In this document: positions 1-7,407 of the stretch, piece after piece
Layout of the letters: each line of letters begins with the position of its first letter
Numbering within the stretch: the stretch's first letter is position 1
Origin: Sphingobacteriaceae bacterium
GTDB taxonomy: Bacteria; Bacteroidota; Bacteroidia; Sphingobacteriales; Sphingobacteriaceae
Assembly (NCBI GenBank): GCA_021740025.1
Contig: JAIPAN010000034.1
Span: 1 to 8,436, forward strand
Reading direction: 5' to 3'
DNA length: 8,436 bases
Notes under the pieces: model-generated
Seen by the model: the letters and a program-made list of their open reading frames with translations, nothing else
What the model was told of the DNA's origin: nothing
Database searches by the model: none
Translations under genes and position numbers: made by a program

Positions 1-38
1 CCTATAAAATTTAATAAAAGCTACCAGAAAAAAAAGGT

Positions 39-1115
39 TTAGGTATGTATGCGTAATGAAATGGTAGATTGTCCATTCTGATACGCATGGCTAAGATCCC
101 AATTATTGCGCTTTGCCAATTCTTTGCATAAATAAATTCCCAATCCACTTCCTTGTTGTTCTTGGGTATCGCGATTTAATTGCCTAAATGGCTCTGCATG
201 TTCAAAAAAATCACTTGGCGGGGTATGGTTACTAATGCTTATGGTTATGCTCTCTTTTTGTTCTGTAATTTCTAGCCCAATAGGCGTATTTTTTTGTGAA
301 AAGCGCAGGGCATTCCAAATCAATTCTTCTATAGTGTAAAACAAATCGTTCTTAACTACGCTTAACGAAAAATCGTTGATTAATGTTGATTTAAATCGAC
401 TATCGGTCACCCGATCTAATTTCAAAGCTTTTTCGGTTAAGGTGCTTTTACAGGTATCTTCCAACCATTTTTTGTTAATTACTGATGTGGGCATCTCCAG
501 CAATTCTTCCCGTTCTAATTGCATGTAAAGCATAAAATTTCGGAAGGTTCTGTACAAGCGTTTGGCCGAAGTTTTTATATCCTGGGCCAGGGCTGTTAAT
601 TCATCCCTACTTAATTTGTTCTCGGTATCTAATAACACATCTGTGAGACCAATAATTCCATTTAGCGGGGTATTGTACTCGTGGCTATTAATTTTTGAGA
701 AGGTATTTAGTTTCGTGTATACCGCTTTTTGTATCCCTTTTTGTGTATTCGATTGTTTTTGCCTGCGTATTTCTATGGCATTCAATACGTCTTTTGAGCT
801 AAAGGGTTTTACAATATAATCGTCTGCACCCAATTCCATACCTAAGCGTTGGTCGGCCCTATCAGCTTTTGCAGTTATATAAATAAAGGGGATGTTGGCT
901 GTTTTATCGCTCGATTTTAGGGCTTGCAGCACCTCATAACCGTCCATTTTGGGCATCATAATGTCGCAAAGTACCAAATCTGGGAGCTGTTGGTGTATAG
1001 CAGCTAAGCCGGCTAAGCCATCGGGGTATGAATGTACCTCAAAGCCATGTGCTTGTAGCAATTCCTGTAAATTTTCTCTGATAGACGTGTCGTCTTCAAT
1101 TACTAAAATATTCAT
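39..1115 (-). CDS. Response regulator-histidine kinase fusion (REC-HisKA-HATPase), soluble
   Basis: This 358-residue protein is the last gene of the signalling operon. Residues 1-120 form a receiver domain with acidic pair E7-D8-D9, phospho-acceptor D51, T81 and K103. A helical linker leads to a kinase dimerisation segment with an H-box (HEYNTPL, His145). The C-terminal part is a GHKL ATPase-like domain with an N-box (Asn268 in ELIWNALRFS) and a G2 box (GSGLGIYL, 322-329). The G1 box is degenerate: NHTPP at 296-300 stands where DxGxG is expected, so ATP binding may be weakened. There is no signal peptide or membrane segment, so it should be cytosolic. The receiver is at the N-terminus, so it probably acts as the input that controls the kinase half. 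The ATG lies 17 bp after the stop of the PAS kinase gene, which suggests co-transcription. REC and kinase assignments are firm; partners are inferred. Confidence 0.93.
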   Translation of the reverse strand: MNILVIEDDTSIRENLQELLQAHGFEVHSYPDGLAGLAAIHQQLPDLVLCDIMMPKMDGYEVLQALKSSDKTANIPFIYITAKADRADQRLGMELGADDYIVKPFSSKDVLNAIEIRRQKQSNTQKGIQKAVYTKLNTFSKINSHEYNTPLNGIIGLTDVLLDTENKLSRDELTALAQDIKTSAKRLYRTFRNFMLYMQLEREELLEMPTSVINKKWLEDTCKSTLTEKALKLDRVTDSRFKSTLINDFSLSVVKNDLFYTIEELIWNALRFSQKNTPIGLEITEQKESITISISNHTPPSDFFEHAEPFRQLNRDTQEQQGSGLGIYLCKELAKRNNWDLSHAYQNGQSTISLRIHT

Positions 1116-1132
1116 ACGGCAATTTTGGTGTG

Positions 1133-2632
1133 TTAAGCCGGGATACTTACTTCAAAAGTAGAGCCCTTGTTTTCTGCACTTTTGAAGCTAATTTTTCCCT
1201 TATGTATGGCAACGAAATTTTTAACTACTACCAAGCCTAGGCCGGTTCCTTCAATATTACCCGAGTTAGAAGCCCTCATAAATGCAGTAAACAATTGTTT
1301 TTGTTCTGCAATAGGTATGCCAATGCCAAAATCTTGGATTTTAAAATTCAGTGTAGTAGGCAAAAATTCGATGGTAATTTCTGGAAGGGGTTTATCTACA
1401 GAATATTTAAAGGCATTGCTCAGTAAATTGCCTAAAATATGCTTCAATAAATTTTGGTCTACTTCTCCTAGCCGTATTTCCCCAGTGGTATGAATTTTTA
1501 TATTTTTTTGGGCAATTTTTTCCCCAAATGTATGTTCGAGCAGTTCGTTAACCAGTGCAAGCACATCGGTTTTTTCTGGTTTAAATGGTATTTTGCCAGC
1601 ATCTGTTTTTCCAACCAACAATACATCATTCATAAGGGCACTTACACGGTTTATTTGGTTTTTTATGCGTTCTAAATGTTTATCGGTTTTTTCTTTGAGG
1701 GCGGCGTCTAAATCTTGGGTAATAAGCTCTAATAAGTCTACACTCGATAAAATACCAGCCATAGGTGTGCGTATTTCGTGCGAAACCATATTTACAAAGC
1801 GTGTTTGCAACTCATTTAGCTCCCGCTCTTTTTGAATACTTTTAATGAGTTCTTTTTCTGCCTGCTTTTGTTTGGTTATGCTCACACCATAGCCTATCAT
1901 GTAGCGTAGTGCACCATTATTGTCGTATAATGGATTAAATTTTCGCAGTATAACAGTTGTGCTACCGTCTGGCTGGGCTAATTCATCTTCCCATTCAATT
2001 TGTTCTTTGGTTTGTAGTGCTTGTATAAATTTTTCTCGTCTGGCTAATGCAATTTTTGGATCTTTATCACGGCCTTCACAATATTCAAAATCGTCTTTCC
2101 CTATAATCCATTTCCGCAATTCTTTGTCTTTTATAGCTGTTTTATTCAGATATACGTAGCGATGATCTTTATCGAAAATAGCGATGTCGGCTGGTAAACT
2201 ATCCAATATTTCAGCTGAGAACTCTTTCTCTTTTTCTAATGCAAGCTCCGCATTCTTCGTTACGGTAATGTCTTTGTAAGTCCATATATGGCCGGCAAAT
2301 GCACCCTCTTTAAAATAGGGCATGTAACTAGCTGCTAAATACCGGCCATCTAGTAATGCTAATTCTATATCAACTAATTCTTGTTTCAGACCCAATGCCT
2401 TGTCTATAAAGGCTAAGAATTTTTCGGGTACTTTAAAATAATTTTTAGATTCTTGAGCCATGTTGGCGCAATCGAGCCCTATGAGGGCATCGGGCGGTGC
2501 TGGTATGGCAAATAAGTCACAAAAATAGTGGTTGGCAAAACTAATTTTACGGTGTTCATCTTCCGCCAATACCGCTAATGGCAGTTTAAATAATACTTCT
2601 TGTGCTCTATTGAATTCAGTTTTTACAGACAT
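1133..2632 (-). CDS. PAS-PAS sensor histidine kinase, soluble
   Basis: This is a 499-residue sensor kinase. Two PAS-type regions lie at about residues 10-130 and 140-255; each ends in a PAC-like segment (GHIWTYKDIT and MIGYGVSITK). A charged helical, probably coiled-coil stretch (255-280) leads to a HisKA domain with SHEIRTP (phospho-acceptor His285). The HATPase_c domain is complete: N-box HILGNLLSNAFKYS (Asn402, Asn406), G1 box DFGIGIP (434-440) and G2 box GTGLGL (462-467). No signal peptide or transmembrane helix is visible, so it probably senses a cytosolic cue through PAS; no cofactor-binding residue is recognisable. It lies 16 bp after the single-domain receiver gene. As the one kinase here with all ATP-binding boxes intact, it is the likely phosphoryl source for the cluster's receivers (inference). 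Confidence 0.95.
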   Translation of the reverse strand: MSVKTEFNRAQEVLFKLPLAVLAEDEHRKISFANHYFCDLFAIPAPPDALIGLDCANMAQESKNYFKVPEKFLAFIDKALGLKQELVDIELALLDGRYLAASYMPYFKEGAFAGHIWTYKDITVTKNAELALEKEKEFSAEILDSLPADIAIFDKDHRYVYLNKTAIKDKELRKWIIGKDDFEYCEGRDKDPKIALARREKFIQALQTKEQIEWEDELAQPDGSTTVILRKFNPLYDNNGALRYMIGYGVSITKQKQAEKELIKSIQKERELNELQTRFVNMVSHEIRTPMAGILSSVDLLELITQDLDAALKEKTDKHLERIKNQINRVSALMNDVLLVGKTDAGKIPFKPEKTDVLALVNELLEHTFGEKIAQKNIKIHTTGEIRLGEVDQNLLKHILGNLLSNAFKYSVDKPLPEITIEFLPTTLNFKIQDFGIGIPIAEQKQLFTAFMRASNSGNIEGTGLGLVVVKNFVAIHKGKISFKSAENKGSTFEVSIPA

Positions 2633-2648
2633 GGTATTGCATTCTGTT

Positions 2649-3017
2649 TTATAAGATTGTATCTAACACTTCTTGCAGCAATTCTTTGTTTACTGGCTTG
2701 GCCAAAAAGTATTGGATGTCTAATTTTTTCATTTTTTCGGCAAGCTGCTCAACTTCACCTGCCGATATAAATACAATTGGCATGCCAACATGTAGTTCTC
2801 GAATAGCTGCTGCTGTTTCAAAACCATCCATGTGTGGCATATAAATGTCTAATAAGACCAAATCGATAGCTTTATTCTTCAACATAGCTAAACCTTCTTC
2901 TCCACTACTTGCACTTGCTGTGTTGTAGCCCATAGCATGTACCAGATGCTTTAATACCAAAATATTAATGCTATCGTCGTCAATACAAAGAATGGTTTTA
3001 CTTTTTGATGTGTTCAT
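2649..3017 (-). CDS. Single-domain response regulator (receiver only, CheY-like)
   Basis: This 122-residue protein consists only of a receiver domain. The conserved residues are present: acidic cluster IDDD (12-15), phospho-acceptor D57 in LVLLDIYMP, switch residue S85 in VFISA, and K107 in the AKP motif. It has no output domain, so it should act by protein contact or as a phosphoryl shuttle, as in CheY, Spo0F or DivK types. The start ATG lies 4 bp after the stop of the LuxR-type regulator gene (AAAG in the gap), so translation is probably coupled. Its place between the regulator and the PAS kinase suggests an intermediate in a relay, but no HPt protein is visible in the window. Confidence 0.93.
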   Translation of the reverse strand: MNTSKSKTILCIDDDSINILVLKHLVHAMGYNTASASSGEEGLAMLKNKAIDLVLLDIYMPHMDGFETAAAIRELHVGMPIVFISAGEVEQLAEKMKKLDIQYFLAKPVNKELLQEVLDTIL

Positions 3018-3021
3018 CTTT

Positions 3022-3666
3022 TTATTCTTCCATTTTGGCCGCTAACTGCGATCGGGAATTTACGCCCACTTTTTGGTAGATATGTTTTAGGTGTTGGTTT
3101 ACGGTTCTAGCCGAAATAAATAGTTGATCGGCAATTTGCTGATAGGATAAACCTGATTTTATGAAGCGTGCTATTTCACGTTCTCTGGGCGTAAGGCGGT
3201 TAATAATGGAGTTTATTTTCTGCATTTTTTGGCCTACACTGGCAATTAAAATTCGTGCAGCGCTTGGGGAAAGGGCAGCCCCATGGTTTACTAAACTGAG
3301 TAATGATTCGCTAACTGCATTTAAGGACATGTTTTTGGTTAAAAAGCCTGCTGCCCCGTTGCTAAATGCCGACATTACGCTTTCCTTGTCGTCAAAAGCA
3401 GTCATCATAACTATGCGTGTGCCAGCCAAGCGTTCCTGCAAAAGAGGTATTCCTTCAATGCCATTAATTTCGGGTAATTGTATATCAACTAATACTATAT
3501 CCGGAATGGCTAGGTAATTCGATTTCATGTACGTGAATAAATCAGGAATCGTGCCAAAAGCAAACGTGCAGGTAAATTCATCGCTGCTATCGAAATACTC
3601 TTTATAATTTTCTAATAGAAGCTCATTGTCTTCAATAAAACCTATTTTAATGGGGTTGCTTGCCAT
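3022..3666 (-). CDS. NarL/FixJ-family response regulator (REC + LuxR-type HTH)
   Basis: This 214-residue DNA-binding response regulator is the first gene of the signalling operon. The receiver covers about residues 5-120, with E12-D13, phospho-acceptor D61 (VLVDIQLPE), T89 and K111. The C-terminal LuxR/GerE helix-turn-helix spans about 155-214, with the family signature LTPREREIARFIKSGLS and a recognition-helix region around ISARTVNQHLKHIYQKVGV. Length and domain order are standard for the NarL/FixJ class. It is the only evident transcriptional output of the four-gene set. A 16-bp inverted repeat lies 17 bp upstream of its ATG, over a candidate promoter element, so autoregulation is possible though unproven. 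The target genes cannot be told from the sequence; the adjacent envelope operon is one candidate by position only. Confidence 0.96.
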   Translation of the reverse strand: MASNPIKIGFIEDNELLLENYKEYFDSSDEFTCTFAFGTIPDLFTYMKSNYLAIPDIVLVDIQLPEINGIEGIPLLQERLAGTRIVMMTAFDDKESVMSAFSNGAAGFLTKNMSLNAVSESLLSLVNHGAALSPSAARILIASVGQKMQKINSIINRLTPREREIARFIKSGLSYQQIADQLFISARTVNQHLKHIYQKVGVNSRSQLAAKMEE

Positions 3667-3682
3667 GTGTATCTTATATAAG

Positions 3683-3698
3683 TACCTAAAAATAGGTA
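3683..3698. repeat. 16-bp inverted repeat, possible operator
   Basis: The arms TACCTA (3683-3688) and TAGGTA (3693-3698) are perfectly complementary around AAAA. The repeat covers the candidate -7 element of the signalling operon and ends 17 bp before the first start codon. It could be an operator for a dimeric regulator such as the LuxR-type protein encoded just downstream, or it could be coincidence. Confidence 0.3.
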
Positions 3699-3715
3699 TA
3701 AATTAGCATAACAAG
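3687..3715 (-). promoter_or_regulatory. Candidate Bacteroidota promoter of the signalling operon
   Basis: On the minus strand, TATTTTTA (3694-3687) matches the Bacteroidota -7 consensus TAnnTTTG at all but the last base. CTTG (3715-3712) lies 17 bp upstream and TTTG (3719-3716) lies 21 bp upstream; either could act as the -33 element. Transcription would start about 14 nt before the first ATG. The gap between terminator and ATG is only about 50 bp, so any dedicated promoter must lie here. AT-rich DNA gives such matches by chance, so support is weak. Confidence 0.35.
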
Positions 3716-3716
3716 C

Positions 3717-3747
3717 AAAAAAAAGAGCCATTTTTAATGGCTCTTTT
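3717..3747 (-). terminator. Rho-independent terminator of the envelope operon
   Basis: A perfect 12-bp stem is formed by AAAAGAGCCATT (3721-3732) and AATGGCTCTTTT (3736-3747), with a 3-nt loop. Read on the minus strand, the hairpin runs into an uninterrupted stretch of eight T (3724-3717). It starts 18 bp after the stop codon of the outer-membrane barrel gene. It marks the boundary between the envelope operon and the signalling operon, which run in the same direction. Confidence 0.9.
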
Positions 3748-3765
3748 GGTGGAAGATTAAGTGAT

Positions 3766-6561
3766 TTAGTCTCTTCTAATTTCTATGCTGCGCATACCGC
3801 CACCCATGCCGGGCATTTGCATACCGGTGCTTGGCATTTGCTGGCCGTTAAATTTTTGCAATTTTAAGCTGAAGGTTAGCATGGCGTAACGAGCCAAGCG
3901 GTTGCTACGGGTATCGGTAATGCTGTTAGCCGATACCGAACGAGAAACACTGGTGTTTTCATTGTACACATCAAATATTTGGAAACGCAATGATGCAGCA
4001 TTGTTTTTTAAGAACTGTTTTTCTAAATAGGTATTCATAATAAACGGATTTACCGCAAATCCACTTGTATATCCTTTGTTTAGGGCTTTGGTAAAATCGG
4101 CACCTAATATCCACGTTTTGCGAATATAGGCTTTACCATTAAAGGTTAAATTCCATGTAGATACTTTGGTGTTTTGTTGTGATGAGATACTATAGGTATT
4201 CTTATTAGCGGTATAATTTACTCCAGGATTTAATTCAATCCATTTAGCCGGATTGAGTTGAAAGTTTGTTCCTTGACTAAAAATTAAGTTTTTGCCAATA
4301 TTCTTTTGGTCATCAACAAAGTTGATGTTGTTGGAATAATTAGCAAATCCGTTGATGCTCAAGGTGTATTTGCGCTCGGCAAATGGTTTAGACCAATTAT
4401 AAAATCCGTTTACACTATAAAATCCATTGGTGTTTAAGTAGCGGGTTTCAATTTTGTTGCCAGGTAAGAACACACTATTGCTTACAATTTTATTTTCGGC
4501 AAGGGTTACCGAAAAATTAGTGAACCACACATCGCCCTTCTCGAAATTAAAGTTGTTGTACCTGATATTGATGTTGTGGTTGAATTCGGCCTTTAGATTT
4601 GGGTTACCCACTACCGGGAATTGAGGGTTTGAAACATCGGTTATTGGCTGCAATTGGTTAAATGAGGGCTCGTTGTTGCGGCCATTGTACGAAGCATTAA
4701 ATTCTTTGGTTTTAGAGAAATTATACGAGTAACGTAAAACCGGGATTAGGTTTAATGCTGTTCTGCGGTAGCTAGTTTGGTTACTTACCGAGGTGCCCGA
4801 AAGTAGTGAAGGCTGTACGCCTAAACCCACACTGTAGTTGTATTTCTTTTGCGTTACCCGGTAATTCATCCCTAGTCTATTGGTCATAAACGAATAAGTA
4901 TAATCGTTGCTTTGTGAAGCAACAGTTGCTAACAAACCTCCAGGAGTATTGGTGCCTAAAGTGGTTCTCCCATTTTGGTAATCAGCCAAAGAAAAATTCC
5001 AGTTAAATTCTAAACTTTCGGTTCGACTAAGTGGCTCAATGTAAGAGATGCCCGAACGGGTGGTTGTATTGGTATTGTTGTTGCTTACTAATTGCCGTTG
5101 ATATACAGCAATTGGTATTCCAATCGTACTTGTTTGATTAATCGCATCGTTTTCTTGCGTCGTATTGTTTTTGCTGAGTGATAAAGTTACCGAAGCAGTA
5201 CGTCCACGTTTTCCAAAACGGTGATTAAACAACGCATCGGCACCAAAATTGGGTGTTTCAGAGCTGCTAATGCCGCTATTATTACCGTTTGAAATAAGGC
5301 TCGTACCATCTTGTAAAAAGGCAAAAGTGTTGGCAGAGGTGCCAATACTTTGCCCCAAGTTGAAATACGGAGTTACTTTTAAATAGTTTACGCTATCTAT
5401 TTTATACTCTAAGTTCCAGTTAAACCGATGGTTAATGTTACTGGTATTGCTGGTGCTATTTTGGTTGTTTAATAAAAAACCGCTGGCATTAATATTTTGT
5501 TGTTGGGTTGTTCTAAGCACCTCGTTATTTCGGTTTGCGTAGCTATAGTTCCCGTAAGAAGTTAATTTTTTGCTCCACTCATCGCGGTAATTTACACCTA
5601 ATGATGCTACTCTGGTTAGGCCATCGCCACCGTTATTGCCTCCTCCGCCTACCATCATGCGCACAGCTCCACCGCCACCGCCACCACCGCCAAGTTGTAT
5701 GCGGGCGCCACCGCCACCGCCATTAAAATTAAATAGCGATGTATTGGTATTGTTTAAATTTCCTTGTACCGAGATTTGTTGGGTTTTGTTAAACATGTTG
5801 GCCGAAATATTACCTTGGTAACGACCCTCGTTTCCTTGTCCAATTCTACCTTGTGTAAAATACCCGTTGTTTTTGTCAGGCCTAATTTGAATGTTTAATA
5901 TTTTTTCGGGATCACCTTCTTTTACACCGGTGAAGTTTGCTTGGTCGCCATAATCGTCAATCAATTGTATTTTATCAATTAAATTGGCTGGTAATTGCTG
6001 GGTGGCAGTTTTAACATCACCACCAAAAAAGTCTTTTCCATTTACTCGAACTCTCGTAACCGCTTTTCCTTGAGCCTTTACATTCCCATCTTTATCAACC
6101 TCTACACCTGGTAATTTTTTCAATAAATCTTCTACCTGGGCATCGTCTTTTAATTTATAATCAGCCGCTCTAAACTCTAAGGTATCTTCTTTAACCGTAA
6201 CGGCTGGGGTACCCGAAATCACAACCTCATTCAATTGCTTACTCGAATTTTTTAAGTTGATGACACCTAAAGCCAAGTTTCCTTCGCCCTCATTGTACAT
6301 GTATTTACGCAATGCCGATTGAAACCCTAAGCTCGTGATAGACAAGGTAAATTGTCCTGATTTTACCCCTTTAAAGCTAAAAGCTCCATCGGCATTGGTA
6401 CGGGTAAACAAACTGTCTTTTGCCGAACGTAGTTTAACCGTGGCGGCAATAACGCTTAAGCCCGAAGAATCCCTTACAGAGCCGCTTACTTCGTAATTGC
6501 TTTGTGCTAGGGTAGTTAAACTTATTAAGTATAATAGAAAGAATGATAGTATTTGTTTCAT
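3766..6561 (-). CDS. Outer-membrane beta-barrel protein with CarboxypepD_reg-like domain (TonB-dependent-receptor-like)
   Basis: This 931-residue protein starts with a clear signal peptide (MKQILSFFLLYLISLTTLAQ, cleavage near residue 20). Residues 23-105 form a carboxypeptidase-regulatory-like beta-sandwich (YEVSGSVRDSSG, NADGAFSFKGV, SLGF). Residues about 109-230 resemble a TonB receptor plug (LNEVVISG, LLKKLPGVEVDKDG, VRVNGKDFFGGD). The rest has the Asn/Thr/Tyr-rich alternating pattern of a large barrel and fits the OMP_b-brl_3 type common in Bacteroidota. Residues 281-314 are a glycine-rich insertion, and the last 27 residues, after the final strand-like segment (LTFSLKLQKF), are Met/Gly-rich. 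It should sit in the outer membrane and import or bind a ligand that is not identifiable here. It is second in an operon, 21 bp after the CBM9-like gene, and is followed by a strong terminator. No SusD-like partner is adjacent. Confidence 0.93.
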   Translation of the reverse strand: MKQILSFFLLYLISLTTLAQSNYEVSGSVRDSSGLSVIAATVKLRSAKDSLFTRTNADGAFSFKGVKSGQFTLSITSLGFQSALRKYMYNEGEGNLALGVINLKNSSKQLNEVVISGTPAVTVKEDTLEFRAADYKLKDDAQVEDLLKKLPGVEVDKDGNVKAQGKAVTRVRVNGKDFFGGDVKTATQQLPANLIDKIQLIDDYGDQANFTGVKEGDPEKILNIQIRPDKNNGYFTQGRIGQGNEGRYQGNISANMFNKTQQISVQGNLNNTNTSLFNFNGGGGGARIQLGGGGGGGGAVRMMVGGGGNNGGDGLTRVASLGVNYRDEWSKKLTSYGNYSYANRNNEVLRTTQQQNINASGFLLNNQNSTSNTSNINHRFNWNLEYKIDSVNYLKVTPYFNLGQSIGTSANTFAFLQDGTSLISNGNNSGISSSETPNFGADALFNHRFGKRGRTASVTLSLSKNNTTQENDAINQTSTIGIPIAVYQRQLVSNNNTNTTTRSGISYIEPLSRTESLEFNWNFSLADYQNGRTTLGTNTPGGLLATVASQSNDYTYSFMTNRLGMNYRVTQKKYNYSVGLGVQPSLLSGTSVSNQTSYRRTALNLIPVLRYSYNFSKTKEFNASYNGRNNEPSFNQLQPITDVSNPQFPVVGNPNLKAEFNHNINIRYNNFNFEKGDVWFTNFSVTLAENKIVSNSVFLPGNKIETRYLNTNGFYSVNGFYNWSKPFAERKYTLSINGFANYSNNINFVDDQKNIGKNLIFSQGTNFQLNPAKWIELNPGVNYTANKNTYSISSQQNTKVSTWNLTFNGKAYIRKTWILGADFTKALNKGYTSGFAVNPFIMNTYLEKQFLKNNAASLRFQIFDVYNENTSVSRSVSANSITDTRSNRLARYAMLTFSLKLQKFNGQQMPSTGMQMPGMGGGMRSIEIRRD
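5620..5721 (-). repeat. Glycine-rich low-complexity tract within the barrel gene
   Basis: Codons 281-314 of the barrel protein contain three Gly runs (five, eight and four residues) separated by short segments with Arg, Met and hydrophobic residues, then a final GG. The DNA of the eight-Gly run (5668-5691) is a near-tandem array of GGN codons, seen on the plus strand as repeating CCACCG, and so could change length by replication slippage. The tract lies at the start of the barrel and may form a flexible loop. Confidence 0.85.
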
Positions 6562-6580
6562 GTGTGTTTTTATTTGTAAA

Positions 6581-6595
6581 GGCTAGTTACTAGCC
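6581..6595. repeat. 15-bp palindrome over the stop codon of the CBM9-like gene
   Basis: GGCTAGT (6581-6587) and ACTAGCC (6589-6595) are perfect inverted copies around a single T. The palindrome includes the TAG stop codon of the upstream gene and lies 19 bp before the ATG of the barrel gene. As RNA it could form a 6-bp stem with a 3-nt loop. No T-tract follows on the minus strand, so it is not a terminator. A role in translation coupling or mRNA processing is possible. Confidence 0.35.
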
Positions 6596-7335
6596 AATGG
6601 GTAAAATACCCAAAATTCTGTGCTGTCTAATAAACTGTTTGTGTTTGTTAGCCCAGAAGGTATTCCTCTCGGTTGTGCAGTTCTACTTACAACAGCTGGA
6701 CTAGCTCCCAAAACAAGCCCATTTACTTTTATTTGGCACGCAAAAATATCATTTTTAGATGGATTTATTTGCAATAATTTCATTGGCAAGGCGTACTCAC
6801 AAATCAACTCTTCCGCTTCGTTGAACTGGGCAGAAGCAAGAATTCCGAAATCATTCTTCAGTGCAATGGGGCCATCAATAAGGTTGGTAAAACCACGCAA
6901 TTCAATGCTGTTTAATTGTACAACTTCTTCTTTAATGGATGGTCTCTTGGTTCTGCCCAAAACCGGTTGGAAACGTTTGTCTTGTGCTTTGCCGGCAGGA
7001 AAGCCTATACTTTCTTGCACTTTTTTTTGCCCAATAGCATTAAAACCCAGGCTCAGTCCCCAATGTATCATTTTTGCTATACTCTCTTTGTTGGCTGTTT
7101 TCAGGATCACAAATAGGGTAGAATCGTTGTTGGCAAAGGCATAACTTATGCCCGATACCTTATCGGTAGTGAACTGATTTTGGTCCCATTCTTTGGCCAA
7201 GCCATCCAGTTCAATACTTGTTAAAAAAGTGTTTTTAATTAGTTCTTTCGGCTTTTTTTGTGCTTTTGCACTAGCTCCAACTAGTATAAAACAACAGCAA
7301 ATGAATAGGCTAGCCCGAGTAAGTAGTAAATTCAT
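6583..7335 (-). CDS. Exported protein with CBM9/DOMON-like domain, unknown role
   Basis: This 250-residue protein has an N-terminal signal peptide (hydrophobic core around LFICCCFILVG, cleavage near ASA at 21-23). No Cys follows the core in lipobox position, so it is probably periplasmic or secreted rather than a lipoprotein. The mature part opens with IELDGLAKEWDQ (41-52), GISYAFANNDSTLFVILKTAN (62-82) and WGLSLGFNAIGQKK (92-105), then ESIGFP. This order resembles the beta-sandwich start of CBM9-like and DOMON-like domains (a DG..EW motif, a Y-NDD-L strand pair, then a G-P segment). Such domains bind sugars or haem, but no ligand residues can be assigned here. It is the first gene of a two-gene operon with the outer-membrane barrel 21 bp downstream, so it may help that protein at the cell surface. 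The family call is by eye. Confidence 0.8.
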   Translation of the reverse strand: MNLLLTRASLFICCCFILVGASAKAQKKPKELIKNTFLTSIELDGLAKEWDQNQFTTDKVSGISYAFANNDSTLFVILKTANKESIAKMIHWGLSLGFNAIGQKKVQESIGFPAGKAQDKRFQPVLGRTKRPSIKEEVVQLNSIELRGFTNLIDGPIALKNDFGILASAQFNEAEELICEYALPMKLLQINPSKNDIFACQIKVNGLVLGASPAVVSRTAQPRGIPSGLTNTNSLLDSTEFWVFYPLASN

Positions 7336-7407
7336 AAGAGTAAGATTAAAAGAATAGACAATCGTTTAGTGCGCCATTGAATTTCTTTGCGAAAATACGG
7401 TAATAAA

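Noticed and set aside
1..38. Possible terminator of the signalling operon
   Set aside because: A T8 run is present on the minus strand, but I find no GC-rich hairpin before it within the window. The real terminator may lie beyond the left edge.
562..2159. Several plus-strand frames of 60-110 codons across the two kinase genes
   Set aside because: They overlap firmly identified receiver and kinase domains on the minus strand and carry no recognisable motif or start signal.
3161..3517. 118-codon plus-strand frame
   Set aside because: It is antisense to the LuxR-type regulator, whose receiver and helix-turn-helix motifs are complete.
5535..5821. Plus-strand frames encoding Pro- and His/Arg-rich peptides
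   Set aside because: These are antisense readings of the GGN repeat codons in the barrel gene; the proline and His-Arg runs are explained by that repeat.
6620..7144. 174-codon plus-strand open frame
   Set aside because: It lies wholly antisense to the CBM9-like gene, whose signal peptide and domain motifs are clear. The antisense product shows no domain and has Cys/Phe-rich composition typical of shadow frames.
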